Origin: Toxoplasma gondii ME49
Taxonomy: Eukaryota > Apicomplexa > Conoidasida > Eucoccidiorida > Sarcocystidae
DNA length: 64,000 nt
Direction of reading: 5' to 3'
Assembly (NCBI RefSeq): GCF_000006565.2
Contig: NC_031468.1
Coordinates: forward strand, 1,698,747-1,762,746
Positions 44,206-57,600 of the stretch are shown piece after piece. The notes below the pieces were generated by a model that saw only the letters and a program-made list of their open reading frames with translations, was not told the DNA's origin and did not search any database. The position numbers and the translations under genes were made by a program. The stretch's first letter is position 1, and the number at the start of each line of letters is the position of its first letter.

Positions 44206-47023
44206 GCATATGCATCTATAAATGGTGTATTCATGTAGACATGTATATATATATATATATATGTATACGTGTATATATATGCATATGTTTGTACGTGGAT
44301 CTATACGTACATATATATGTACATATATATGTATATATATGCATATATATATGTATATATGTATATAGTCATGTAGATAGCATGAGAGGCAGAGATTCAC
44401 TTTCTGCATGTATTTGTATGAATGCGTTTATAAAGTTTTTTTTGTGGTAAAGGAAGGATCTGCGCGGGAGGCGAATTTCGAGAGATTTTTCGGAGGAAAG
44501 CGCCTAGAGCGTACCCAATGTCGGAGCACACAGATGCAAGGGGATACGGGAGATGAGGCGAGGAGAAGGTTACTTCCTCTTGAGCGAGAGTCGTAGATTG
44601 TGAAGTTTTCTCGAAGCCAAGCGCGTATACGGACACCCTAGGCTGAAATCCACGTATGCTCGAGTGTATATTTATGTTTAAATGGAGAGAGCGTGAGAGA
44701 GACGACAAGCGCGACGAAGCAGAGATACCTCTACAATGATGTACTGAATCGTACATCTCGATCGCTGTGCTCCTTCATTCCTTCGTCGCTTTTCGGACTT
44801 CTCCTGCCCCCGCCTAACCGCCGCCTCGCCTGCGTCTCTTGTCGGAAGGCGAGGAAGGTTTCTTCTTCCAGAGGGCGGAGGCACTCGTTCTTCTGCAGAT
44901 TCTTTGACTTCTCCTTTCTTTACCTTCCGCGAGTGCAAAGCAAGCCTTTTCGAGTTTTTTTAACTCTTTACATCGCCGCAAAGGTTTCCTGCTGTGTCTC
45001 ACCTCCGACCGCGTGGTGGCGCGCTAAGTGCTGGAGAGAAAAAAACTCGAAAGATATCCATTTGTAGCTCGAAAGATCTCCATTTTTAGCTCGAAAGATC
45101 TCCATTTGTAGCTCGAAAGAGATCCATTTTTCTTGCCGCACCAAGTGGGGCTCGAAAGAACTCTCTTCTCGACAAAGCGCGCCGACCGAGAAATGTTTTT
45201 CCTCGAAAGAAGAAGGATCGCAAATGCTTTTTTCGCGCTTCTGGTGTGCAGGGAAGCTGGCAACGAAGCAGACAAGCTCTCGTCAAACAGACTCGGCCGA
45301 GACACTCGCGGATCACAAGTCTCTCAGCCCCCCCGCTCGGAATCCCATAAACCGGAGTCCCTCGTCTTCCTCTTCTCTCTCTTCTTCTTCATCTTCTCTC
45401 TCTTCTTTCTCCTCTTCTCTCTCTTCTTCTTCCTCTTGTTCTCCTCGTCTCCGACTGACCACGGAGGCGTCCTCTTCTTCGCCAGAGCGCGGGGCGTCTG
45501 AAAGCGTTCATGCGAGCGAGAAGGCAGACACAGGGCAGGGCGCGACGTCGGCAGTTGAGGATCTGTTTTCTTCGTTCATGTCGGAAATTGCGGAGTTGGA
45601 GAGTCAGAACGCAGACTGCACGGAGGACGGCAGAGGCGTCGCAACCGAAGCGACTTCGCCTTCCGAGGGAAGTGGAGAGCCTTCAGTCCGTTCTTCTTCT
45701 CTGTCTGACGCACCTGCTGCGTCTCCTCACTCTTCTTGCCTGTCGTCGTCCTCTTCTTCCTCTCTTTCTTCCTCTTCTCCTGTCTGTCGTCAAGTGGTGG
45801 ATTCGCAGACGCAGCGGCCGTCCTCTTTGAGTGTCGAGACAGGCGAAGGGACTTCGAGAGTCCGAGCCTCTTCGCGTATGGAACAGCCGGAGGAGCGCGG
45901 CGGGAGAGACGCAGGAGACAGAACGCTCCTGCCAGCGGAGTACGACGACGACGAGGAAGACTCAGGCGCGTCTTCTGCGCAGAGCCGAACTGGACGGGAC
46001 ACCGAGCTTCTCTTCTCTGCGGAAGGAGAAACGCAAGAGCGCTGCTCCCTCGATGACGAAAAAGGAAAGACAGACCCTGCGAAAACAGGGAATCAACAGC
46101 CGAGTGCGCCTGTCTTGCGAATCATTTCGAGGACGAAACGAACTGTCGCGGAAGACGCGAAGCCGCAGGCCGGACCTGCCGGCGACGCGGGAGACCCCAG
46201 CCACTCGCGAGTGCATGCACTCCGCGGCTCAGACGGCAGAGAGGTCCGGAGCGGAAGGAGCAGAGTTCGCGAGCAGTTCGTGCCGACGCCCACGGAGAAG
46301 CTGAAGACGCCCGAGGAGAAAGTCGCGGAATTCCTCAAACAAATCGCCTTCATCCAGCGCGCCGTCGACGAGCACGAAGAGCGCGAGCGCACCCGGCGGC
46401 GCCGCCTCCGGTGGACGTACACCGCAGCGAGCGCGGGCAGCGAAGAAGAGTTTTTCTCCGACGAAGACGCGGCCTCGGCAGCCGAGAGTGGAGACAGCTT
46501 AGAGGAAGGCGAGGGCCGCGGCAGAGACGCCGAAGGCCGCTCAGCTTCACACAGTGTCTCTACAGAGTCTGAGGATAGAGCGAGGAGAGACAGAGGAGAG
46601 AGAAGAGAAAGAGAAAGAGCAGCGGAGAGCCGTCACGGCATCGAAGAAGGAGACGATTTGCTGGAGGAGATCGTGGAGGCGGAACTCGAGGCAGAGCGCA
46701 GACGGGAGTCGCGGGGAGAAACCGGAACAGAGCACAGCAAGCGATCGCAGGCGGCGTCCACTGGAGACAGCTTCGTTTCGGCTGGGATCTGCAAATGTCT
46801 CTGCACCTTCTGCAAGTACTGCAAAGAGAAACACCCGAAAACTCCCAAGAAAAAAGGCTCGACACACGAAACCAAACAGGTGAGAGCAAGAAAAGAAGAG
46901 AGGAACAGAACGCCCACTCCTTCCTCCCTAACAAAACAGATTCTTCTCATCATATATATATATATATATATATATTGTAGATAGAGAGAGAGACGTATAT
47001 ATATGTGTATACGTGTATATATG

Positions 47024-47062
<39 letters not shown>

Positions 47063-50000
47063 CTGCATATGCGTGTAAGTCCACATGTAGGAACAGATCT
47101 GTGTGTCTGTGTATTTTCACGTACACTTACGCGTATGTATATAGGAGCATCCATGCATGCATTTACGCATATAAAGGTATCCATATACATATATAAATAT
47201 ATGCTTTTTTCGTTTGGGAGCTTGGTGAATCTCGGGTAGCGCCTCTTCAGTCGGTGAGACATCACGTCTGCTTGTGAGGTTTCACTTCCGTGGCTGCTTC
47301 TCGCTCGTCCTTGTCTCTCTTTGTGTTTCGGTTTCCGACTTCCTTTGTCGCTTGTCTTCTTTCCTCTTTCTTTTCTGTCTTCTGTTCAGATTGAAGCGCT
47401 GCTGTGGACCGTCGCGGCGGAGCTCAGCAAGCTGGCGTCGCCCGCTGAGGCGTTGTGGCGCAGGCGCACCGAAGCTGCTCTGGAGACGCGCAGGGTGAGA
47501 AGAAGAACGGGGAATGGTGGAAGAAATGCAAAGAATTGAGGCGCGAATGGAGCGGAGAAGGAGAGCGCAAGAACGAAGGCAAAGACAGAGAAGGAAGAAC
47601 AAGGGAAGATAGTGGAAGAACGCGGAACTCAGAAGCCATGGCGTTCTGTTGTTTGTGCGGCCGGTCGGCGAATCTTTCGCATGCATTTTTTGCCATTTTT
47701 TCTTTTCTTTCTGTCGCAGTTCGATTGGCAAGCGGGGGCCTTGGACAGCGCGTACTTCCTCGGAACGCTTCGCACGCTGAGAGAAGACCTGAAGGTACGC
47801 TGAAACTGCTTCAGGACAACCTCTGTTTTCTCTCGTTCCGTTGCGACAGAAACGCCGAGAAGACAATCCGCGGTCGCAGCGCGTAGCTTCCTGTCTTTCG
47901 GCGTCCATGCAGATGTGTTTCGACTTTCGAGGTCTCCGGATCTCCTTGTGTCGAGCTATTGTCCTCCGTGCAGTTGTTCCTTCCGAGTTGGAACCGTAAG
48001 ATCATCGTCTGCAAGAGCATTCAGAACTGCAACTGAGGCGGGAGATGTAGTCGACTTCCCCTGTCTAGACAGCTATGGGCAGGATATGCTCGGGACGAAG
48101 AGTCGCCTTCAGTTCTTGCATTTTTTGCCCTACACACAGAAGAAAGAACAAGACTCTCGAGTCTTCTCTAAAAGCTTCTGCACCACCAGCTGTATTAGTC
48201 AACCGATTTAGCAGTAGAACCGCTTCAGGAAGAAGGAAACATGGTGAATCAAACTACAAGTGTGTCTGCACATTTTTATCGAGCTGGCATTCCCCCTGTT
48301 TTTTGTGGGGGGGAGGTTTGCCCGGCGCTGGATCTTCTCTCCCTGCGCAGACGCCTGCACCTGCCGGTGTCGTTTTCATCTCGAGTTAGAGAGTCTCTTC
48401 GTTTGCGCGAGTTTTCTCTTTTTCTCTACTCGCTTTTGGCGCTGTACAGACTGCTGGTGGCATGTGCGATGCGCTCACATCGCGAAGCCGGCGCCCGCGT
48501 AGCGACCAACTTGCTGGGTGTTGTCGAGCAACAGAGACATCCGTTTCACCTCAGCTGCCGCCTTGGCGTCTCTCCTTTTTGAGCGGCACCCTCGGAACGT
48601 TCTCTCCCTGTTCTCGCCTGCGTCGATCTTTCTCTGACTGTTGGCATGCAGTTCTGCCTTTGTTTGGAGCAGTTGGTGTGTCTGTTTGTCTCCGCTGATT
48701 GACCCTCCAGGCGAGAGTCGAGCAAGAAGAAAGACGCGAGAAGCTTCAGTCAAACAGCTCGGAGTTAGCTTCTGCTTTTCCCTACTCTTCCGCCGCAGCG
48801 ACGGAGAAAGATGAAAAGTCGAGCTCTTCTTCAAGCTCCACAAAGGCGTCTTCAAGTTCTGCCAGTTCTCCTCTCTCCAAATCACAAACTTCTCGAGCGG
48901 CTGACAGTCCTCCATCCTCAGGTCCTGTCTCTGCTTTCTCCTGCATTCGCTCGGTCTACGACCCCAAACGAACTGGATTCTCTCCAAGACTTCCTTCTTC
49001 TCTCTCTTCTTCTTCCTCTTCGTCTCTCGCTTCTTCTTCCTCTTCTTCTCTCTCTGCTTCGAGGAGTGTCTGTGCTAGCTACAAAAGCGATGAGGAAGCG
49101 CCTCTGCCGCCTTCGCCACCGCCGCCGATGCCGTCTTCAGACGAAGACGAGTCTTCTGAAGCAGAGTCCCGAGAGCAGAAGGACACAGAAAGAGAGAAGA
49201 AGGGAGACAAAGAAGGAGAGAAGAAAGGAGAAGAGCGCGGAGAGAAGGAAGGAGAAGAACGAGCAGAGAAGGAAGGAGAGAAAGGAGTTGCGGGGGCGTC
49301 GGATCAACGAGCAAGAGCGCCGCATGCGTCAGGTAGGCCGCGGAGAGAGTGGAAACAGAGACTGGTTTTTTTTGCATTTCAAGGAGAGAACAGAAAGTCA
49401 TTTGTCGAGAAGTCCAACGCATGCGGTCTCTCTCTGCGACGCGAGCTTGCGAGTGTCGTGGAGACGGTGATTCGCCCCTGTGTTGCATGTTCGTTCTCCC
49501 GAAAAACGACTTCTTGGTTTCCAGAGAGACCCTGGGGCATGAAAAACCGGTTTTTCTCCGTCTGCGTCTCCAAGCGACTTGCGAGGACTCGCTGCGATCC
49601 GACGCGCGATCTTCTCTGAGTTTCTTCTCTGTGTCCTTTCTGCTTCTCCTCTCTTGCTCGTATTTCGCGTTTTTTCTTCTCTCTGGTTCGGTCTTCTTGT
49701 CCTTCTTCGGTCTCTCTCTGCTTCTTTTTCTCGTTCTTCTTCCTTGATCGTGTCTGACTTGTGTCGCTGGCTCTGCGGCTCTGGCGCCGGTACGCATCGG
49801 GCGTCCTGAGCGCGCGAGGCACCGGGAGCTTCGAACGTGGAGACGCAGAGAGAAAAAGCACAGAGAAAAAGAAGAGAAACAGGAGGCGGAGGAGACGAGA
49901 AGACTCACAAAGAAAGAGAGAAGAGTCCGAGAGAAAGCGAAAAGAAAACAAGCAGGTCGGCGATGCTCCTTGACCGTGGCCAAGATCTTTTCGCCTCGCT

Positions 50001-52852
50001 TCTCGACGCTCTTTCAAAGGCTGGTACGAAGTCTAAACAGTTTCGACCTGAGAGACGGAGAAAGAGCATAAGCATGGAAGAGAAAGAGGACGAGCAGGAC
50101 TGCGGAGACAGAGGAGAACGAGAAGGAGTGCGTTCTATTCCTACCTCCGTCGACGGCAGAGTTGCCGTGAGTGAAAGGTAAGAGAAAGGGAACGGGAGAA
50201 GCGGCATTTTCGTTTGTTTATTTCCGCTTCGCAGCGAAAACTCAGGCAAAAACATTTGCTGCAGGCACTCAGAGAAAAGGCGCGCTTTTTTATCACGTCA
50301 GCTTCTCCGTGGTTTTTCTCCTTGTTCGCTGTCCTTGTTCAGGCGCAAAGGAGATGCATCGAGAGAGACGACGATCGCCAGATTCCTCTTCCTCCAGAAA
50401 AGCTCGACGTCTGGGTCGAACAGGGCCATTGCATTTGTTTGCTCAAAGCATAACGCCGTGATTCCCTGTCGCTCTTGTGACTCTCCTCCTCCTGCTCCTC
50501 CATCACCTTCTCCCGTTTCTGTTTTTCCTCTTAACCTCTCTCGTCTGTCTCTGTCGCGCGTCGCTCCCCGTTTTGCAACTTTCTCTCCTGTTCCGTCGGT
50601 CCTCTGCCCGTGCTTCTCTTTGCTGGGTGAATCCGCTGTGTTTCGTCTCTCCGGAAACCGCGAAACAGATGATTTTGCGCGACACAGGGGAGAGGTAGTC
50701 GTTGAGAGAAGAAAGAAGAGCAGAACTCTGCACCGAAAGCAGAGCGAAGACGTCTCAGATATCGAGAGAGGCGACCTCCTGAGCTGCGTTCGCGCCGGTC
50801 TCATCTGCAGGGCGCGTCGCGCTCTGAAGGCTTTTTCGGGACTGGAGAGAATTCTTTGTGTCTCTCAGCAGTTTCACAGTTTGTGCAGGGGCGCGAGTGA
50901 GAAAAGCAGGTTTTCCTCGTCAGTCCTGGAACGCGAAAAGGTAGCGAGAAGACAGACAGGCGCATCACGTCCACCCGGCGTTCTGACTCAAGGCCGGCGT
51001 GTGTGGCGTTTCTTCTCTCTTCTCCGGAGTTTTCTTTCAATATGTCTTTCTCATTCGCTCTTCTCCCGCTTTTTCTCTCGCCTCCAAGACTGCTTTTCCA
51101 GTTGCTCTTCTTGCGCAGCGCGCGTTTTTGCAGAGACGCGCAGAGGGGAGGCCGTTAGAGTCTTTGTACAGCTCGCGGAGTCTGTCGCGTGGATCGACTT
51201 CTCCGAAATGTTCAAAGTCGCTCCGCCTCGAGTGCTTGTTCCTCTCTCCCGTCTCTCTCCCCTCCTCCTCCACGGCAGCCTGCTTCTCAGGAAACATCGC
51301 GCGTTTCCATTCGCTGATTTCAGAGAACGCCCCGCAACTCCTCCCCTTCCCTCTGGGTGTTTTTCTCTGCAATCTCTGGAGCCTGTTGTTCGTCTCCGAG
51401 AGGTTCATGTCTCCCCTGTCTTTCCTTCTCCTTTTCCGGCTTTCTCCCTCTCTTCTCAGGCGAACCTCGCGGCGCAGACGCAGCTTCAGTCGCTCTGAAA
51501 GAAGACGCCAAAACCCAAGCGCCTCTTCTCTCTGAAGCTTCCGGTGCCCTGCGAGCGCGCGATCACGCGCAGACAGCAGCTGGGGAGAAGAAGGGGAGAG
51601 CGCATGCAGTTGGAGTGTCTCTGGCGTCCACGACAAATCCAGTTTTGCGGAAGAAAATGAAGCTCGTGGACAAGTGGAGACGCACGCGAGAGCGCGAAGA
51701 CGAAGAAGAAGAAAGACTGGAAAGGGTGAGGACGAACGTTCCGCGAGTTGCTCTGAAACTCGACGAGGGCGAGACTGTGGACGCTTCCGTGAACCAGCAG
51801 CTGGGATTTGTGTCTTCGTTACTGCGTGGAATTAACCTGCTCTTCTTCAAGAAGGAGTTGTGCACACAAACCTGCGTGGAAACTGCGTGGATCCGCTCAT
51901 TCTCAAACCAACAGCTGCGCCGTGAGTCTCTGTAGATGTTGACGTTCTAGGAAATAGTTCTGCTGAAGGACCCTGCTTGGTCCTTCTACGAGGCAGTTAG
52001 TTCTACGGAAAAGTTCCTTTTCTGCAGTCCTGCGCATGTCTCGATGTCTCTCTTCTTTGCCAGTGCAGATAGGCAAGGCTCTGTGTGTGAATCTGCGGGG
52101 TGTCTGGTGTCTCTGACGAAAAAACGTCTGGTGTCTGTTTCCTCCTTCAGGAGAGAGAACGACGGGAGCTGGAGAGGGAGCAGCGCGAACGACAGAAAAT
52201 CGAGGAGTGGAAAGAGCGACAAATCGCAAGGTGCGCGCGGGTGTCTCTCCTGCTCGAGTGTTTGTCTGATTCGTTTCTGCTGTGTGCTTCCCTTTCTCTC
52301 CGCGGTTCTGTGATTCGCATGACGCGAGGAAAAAAAGGCGTTGCGTATCTCGACTCCTCTTCACCTGCTGCGGTCGCGGCCTGCTGCAGCCCCGCCTTTG
52401 TCTGGTTGGTAACCAGGTAAAGACACAGCCGCTCACCACGCGTCTATCTTCACCGACAGATGGAAACAGACTCATGCAAATGTAGATAGAACAGTGGCGA
52501 GAGGTCGGCATATCGAGGGGAGCGCAGACAGAGAGAGATGCATGCGCTAGAACGATACAAACTGCATCTAGAGATGTTGATGCTGATGCCTACACGAAGG
52601 TGAAGAGGCGTCGACGTGGAGACATGCACATCGGCAGGGCGAGATGGAAGTCGATACCGGCAGCAGCTTCGCATTGTAGAAAGCCATTCGTGTACGCTGT
52701 GTTAGATGCGCTCCAACAGATCCACATGTCTTTGAGGTTGAGAAGTGCGACTGTGTTTCTTCAGCGGAGCGGCGACGCGCAATGCGAATTTAATCGAAGT
52801 GACGCAGGACTGGCGAACGATGATCGACAAGAATCGCCAGCAGCAGCTCTAG
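43819..52852 (+). CDS. FNBP4: FNBP4-like nuclear protein without a recognisable WW domain
   Basis: Exons 43819-44107, 45252-46879, 47390-47494, 47720-47794, 48711-49332, 51460-51725, 52151-52230 and 52765-52852 join in phase to give 1050 aa. The N-terminus is acidic, then [15 protein letters not shown], a likely nuclear signal. Exon 2 is a 540-residue Ser/Glu/Arg-rich region. Residues about 640-700 read [20 protein letters not shown], matching the LETR-x-DW-x-GAL-x-Y segment that precedes a WW domain in formin-binding protein 4. Next is a Ser-rich and poly-Pro/acidic region. The C-terminus has [14 protein letters not shown], a charged helix, then [14 protein letters not shown] and [18 protein letters not shown], the conserved end of the FNBP4 family in animals and plants. 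Animal FNBP4 binds proline-rich formin segments through WW domains; none is seen here, so the role is open. The 2.1-kb intron 49333-51459 may hide further exons. Confidence 0.72.
44158..44372. repeat. Long TA/ATGTATAT microsatellite in FNBP4-like intron 1
   Basis: More than 200 bp of alternating TA with TG and CA interruptions, starting about 50 bp after the end of exon 1. Confidence 0.92.
45046..45133 (+). repeat. Four tandem copies of a 22-bp unit in FNBP4-like intron 1
   Basis: The unit begins CTCGAAAGAT and ends CCATTTGTAG or CCATTTTTAG. Four head-to-tail copies cover 88 bp and differ at a few positions. Further CTCGAAAGA half-units follow at about 45151 and 45201. The array ends about 120 bp before the exon 2 acceptor. 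Confidence 0.9.
46950..47066. repeat. TA microsatellites in an FNBP4-like intron
   Basis: Three alternating TA runs separated by GTAGATAGAGAG and GTGTATACG spacers, shortly after the donor at 46880. Confidence 0.9.
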
Positions 52853-54683
52853 TTTCTCTCGTTTCTCTCGAGTGCGTGGCGTCTCTTTTCTATCTCTCCC
52901 GTGTGTCTCCCCCGTCTCCTCCAGACTTGAAAACTCTGGGATGTCTGTCAAGTCCTGTGAAATCCAGCGTCGCTGAGTTCCAGAGAAACGCTCCGGCGCA
53001 GCGCCCGAACACAGACGCGTTTCCCTCCGACGAAACTGGCTTCGCGCCTGCCCGGACGCAACGCGCCGCCTCCCTCCTCTGCAGTGTACGTACACCTCTA
53101 CAGAGGACACTACGTTCGACGCGCTTTGCCAGTGGCGCCTTGCACTCTCTCGAACCGAGCCGCTTCTTCACACCTAGACTCTGCTTTCCATGAGAAGCCG
53201 CAGAACGAAGGCTTTCGGCATTGGACTCAAAAATTCACAGAGAGCCGAGACTTCCCCAAGAGGGCCCCAGCAGAGAGACGACTCCTGCGTCTCTCTGCTG
53301 TGTTCAAAGAGAGAACCAGCTCGCGCTTCAGTAAAGGCGGCAGACGCTTCTGTCCAGCATGTGAGGAACTCTGGACAGACGGCTTTCTCGCGCTCACACA
53401 GACAACGAAGTTTGCTCCCGTTGAGAAATCCTCTTGTGCGCCAAAGCGGACGCAGCACAGACCCTCGGCAAAGATGAGGGCAGACCTAAGAGACGAAGGG
53501 CACAAGTAAATATTATTATGAGTTCACCTGTTATCCCCGCACCTTGCGACCGTTAGTTTTGTAATGTAGTCACAGAATGTCACATCTTCAAGAGTGTCGA
53601 AGTACATTCAAGCGAACAAAGAAGTTCTCCTTCATGAGTCGCCTGTCACACGCAGCTGGCAAAGCCGAGCCAAAGTGCAGGTTGCGACCTCTGCATGCGT
53701 CCAGAACGTGGACTGAAGTTCCACTCTTTCCGAAAACGGCGCAGAGAGCCCCTCCCCAGTGCGTTCTCTCTGCGTTTATTTGGATCTTCTTCAGAGTCGG
53801 CTATGTCCCCGAATATCTTCAAAAGTCTTCGAAACTGTTCCGCGAGTGTTTTTGTACTTCAGCGACGCTGGCTGTTCAAGAGTCTTCCTCAAATGAGGGC
53901 GTAGCTGACAATAACGGAGCTTCTCGTTGCAGGAGAGAAACGCCGGAAAATACCTTCGAGTGTCCGTGCTTCTCTGCGTCTCGCCCTGTGGCGCCTTCTC
54001 TTCCGCCGAGCGACAGGGACGCAGACGACGCGGGAGACCAAAAGTTCAGCCAAACCGAAGACACAGACCTTTTTCGGAAAACGCGACACTCAGAAGCTCT
54101 GCAGAACACCCGGACGACTGAGAAGTTCGCCTGCCTTTTCAAGCACAGGCCTCTCTCGACAAGCATCTGCACGGTTCGACGGCTTGCAGCGTCGAGTTCG
54201 CATCGCCGGAGTTCCAATTTCTCGCAAGGAGCTATGATACACAAACACTATAAAAACTGCATGCAACTGACGAAGACGAAGCACAAGCATTTCAGGCGGG
54301 GCAGCGAAGGTCCCCGAAACACGATCCGCCAAAGGCGCTAAAGACGCGCGCAGGTGTACATACAGTGGACTGACTCGCGAGGCACATGCGCTCTTAGAGG
54401 CGCGTCTTGACCTGGGAAGTTCGAGGCGAGACAGATCCCTTAAAAAGTCCAAAGGTTGCAGAGAGAGAAGTCCCGCGACGCGAAGACCTCCACATGTTCC
54501 CCTCCCTCCTCTCCCCCCTTCACATCCAATGCGTCTCCTCTTTGCGCTGGCTGCTTCTCTTGTCTCCGCCGTTTTCCTTCTCTTTCCTCTCCCCCGTTGG
54601 TCGCCTCCATGTCGCTCCTCCAGCCAGAACCTCCGTCTTCCTTCTCACTTCCTTCCACGAACTTCCCGAAAGCCACGGTCGCG
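52853..54683. other. 3' flanks of the convergent FNBP4-like and cathepsin L genes
   Basis: No supported gene. An open frame at 53577-54341 (254 codons) lacks domains or splice partners and is treated as chance. A perfect palindrome core lies at 53084-53095. Confidence 0.55.
53084..53095. repeat. Perfect 12-bp palindrome GTGTACGTACAC
   Basis: Identical core to the copies at 2184, 5008 and 5456. It lies about 230 bp after the stop codon of the FNBP4-like gene. Confidence 0.65.
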
Positions 54684-57600
54684 TCACATCACGGGGAAAG
54701 ACGCATCTAAGAGAAGGCCGCACTGCCCCTGCAGACACACAAAAAAAGGAGAACGCGTTTGATACCAGACACAAATGTCGTCTGATACCTGTGTTCCTTT
54801 CTCTCCAGACCAATCGTTTTTCGTATCACAATCACGCGCATCACACGCCCGCGCGCGCATCCTCTCGGACCGCAGTTCCGCCCTCCTCTCTCCTTGTTCC
54901 CCTGCTCTTCCTCGGATTTTTCAAAACATGTCTTCCCCTCGTCCTGGTCCCCTCCTTCTTCTCCCGCATGCGTTCTTTCTTCCACCTGACTTTTTTTCCT
55001 TCGTCTTCTCCCACCCGTTCCTCTTCCTTCGTTTGCGTCTCTCTTTTGCCTCCTGGAGATCTTGTCCTGAGTTCTCCACGCCTTCGCTCCGCTTTCTCCT
55101 TCGTTCGTTCTCTGCTCACCTCTTCGCCTTTGTGCATGGCCATGTACATGTATCCGTCTCTGCCCCAGCCGGTGCCCCAGGAGTTTTTCATGATCCAGAA
55201 GTCCTTCTTCGACTCTTTGTCCGTTCCGTATCCGACGAGGAGGACGCCGTGGTCGAGGTCTGTGCCACAAGACGCGTCAAAGACTCCCTCGTGGTAGAAC
55301 TGGAAAGGCATCTGGTCGGCTTCGATGGCGATGCTCACTGGACTCTTCGCGAGAGCGGCCTTCATCGCAGCCTCGCTTCTCCGTGGTACGTCCTTGAAGC
55401 CCAAGATCTTCACGACTTTCTCACAGCTCTGCGCTCGACACTCCTCGTCTCGGGCAAGGTACGGATACGCATCCTCCGAGCAGATCCCGCCGCTGTCCAA
55501 GACGTACTGAAACGCGTCGTTCATCTCGCCGCCACTGCAACTCTGGTTGCCCTCTGCTCGCGAGCAGTCCATCAGCTCCTGCTCACTCAAACTCACCAGC
55601 TTGCCCGTCTTTGCGCAGTGCGCGCCCTCGAGAGCCCCTGTGGTCGAGAACGCCCAGCAAGAGCCGCAGTCTCGCTGGTCCTTCACCGGCGTCACGCATC
55701 CGCGCGAGCGCCAGTCCACTCCAGCAGGCAGTTCACTTGGCAGTACATTCAGCAACTCCGTCGCCACCTGACACAGGAAGCAGCGCGGGAGACAGCGGAG
55801 CGCGTCGCGCGGCAGGAGCCCGGTGAGAGGAGAGCGAGACGGAAGGAAGAAAACGAACAGGAACAGGAACAGGAGCAGGAACCGGAACACGGACAAAAAA
55901 CGGGAGAAGAAGGAAACGCGGGGGAACGAGACTGGGAAGCAGAGCGGATGGAAAGTGCGCAGGGGAAGCGGGAGAAAGGCAGAGAGGGGCTGAGAGAAAA
56001 AAACGTAGAGGGGAGAGAAGAAATAGAGAAGGAGAAAGAGGAACGCAGAGAGCAAGACAGAAAAAAAAGACGAAAGGGCACCAAAAGGTGAAGTGGATCA
56101 AAAACAAGGTGTGCCGGGAACAGAAACACCCTTCTCGACTCAGTGTGTTTGACGCGCAGCTGGAAACAAAAACCACGGACCAAAACAAAGACAAAGACAC
56201 CAAAGAAAAGCTGTCAAAGTGGATCTCATCTCAGTCGTACGAAGTCGGACTCCACGAGTTGGAGCCCGTCGCCACTTCAGCGACAGGTTGCACCCCAAGT
56301 TTGACTGCCATCTTCTTCTCCAGTGAATCAACATCTCCCTCTCGTCGCCGAGTCCACGCTTCCACTAACGCAGATATGTCTGGGAAGCTCTTCCCCGCGA
56401 CGACGCCTGCAGACACTGAATCCACCATCTCTTTCCTCGACCGCTTCGGACCGTACAGAGCAGAAACCATTTCCGTCGCACGGCTGATCGAGAACAAACC
56501 CAAGCCACTTACCCCAAGGTGGTGCGACTTCAGGTTGCGGGACTTCTTGAAGCCGAGGTACTTCCGGCGGAACTCGTCGCGCGACAAGTCTCCAAAGTGA
56601 TTCATCTTGAGGGAGTAGGAATATCCTGCATGCAGGCGGAGGAAAACCGAGTCTTTCGATGCAAGGCCGATCTAACAACCACGAAAACCGAGCACCTTCT
56701 CTCAACGCAGGGAATGTGTTCAGTAGCCACACACAACCCGGCAGAACTCACGAAAAAAGTCACGCGTCCAAACGTTTCCCTCGAAACAGAGAGAGATGCG
56801 TTCGCTTCACCTAAAGATGCCTCGGAGGAAGTGAAACGAATGAGAAAAGGCGCGGAAAAACGGAAGCCGCGCTCGTCTTCAACCTGCCGGTTGACGCGTT
56901 CAGTCAGAAGAGTGCGAAAGGAGCACCGTTCGTGTCGGGGGACAGCGGAAAAAAAATCCACGCCATGTTTGTCGAAGTTCACGGATCAGACCAAGCGACT
57001 TCACTGCAAGGGTGTCGGAAACAGGAGACTGCGTTGATTCTCGGGAGCCCGACTTCCGACCCCCAGCGCAGATTGGTCTAAAGAAGTTGCCGTATCCTCC
57101 AGTGCCCCCCCCCGCCATTCGGAACATGTAGATCATACACCGTGTCTTGGACGAAGTCGCATTGAAAATGGATACTTATTATCCGCTCCACAGCAGAGCT
57201 GACGTTGAGACTCCGCGGTTTCTCCTCATCGAGTATATGTTCTAGGCTCCGCATTGCATGAGAACGCCTCTTCAGATGCACCGAGCCTCAACTTTTTGAT
57301 GCAAAGATGGACTCCAGACACGACGTCCAGCCCGCAGTTTCGAGGAGTTTTGTGTGTCCTCGAACTATGGAATACTTTTGTTCACTGAGAGTTCTGTCGA
57401 CGCATTAACGAGCGCAGAAGAAGAAAGTTTGCGGCCCCTCCCACCACGCACACTGCGCGAGTGCCTACCTTGTTGGTTGTGTGTGTGAATGTAGACGAGG
57501 TTGTTTTTGAAGATGGCGTATCGCCTCTGTTTTTCTTCCTCAGTCGCGTAGCTCTTGGCGTACATGGCTTGGAAGCTGCTGAAGGCGTCCTGAAAGTGCG

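Noticed and set aside
44158..44372. TA tracts considered as possible origins, centromeric DNA or matrix sites
   Set aside because: More than a dozen similar tracts are spread through introns and spacers across the window, so they are ordinary microsatellites here.
50335..51498. Plus-strand open frame of 387 codons
   Set aside because: It sits in the FNBP4-like intron, is pyrimidine-rich like other introns, and runs through the next acceptor in a different frame from the supported exon.
53577..54341. Plus-strand open frame of 254 codons
   Set aside because: No domain, mixed composition, no splice support, and located between two convergent genes.
54407..56091. Plus-strand open frames of 296 and 438 codons
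   Set aside because: Antisense to the cathepsin L exons and the introns between them.
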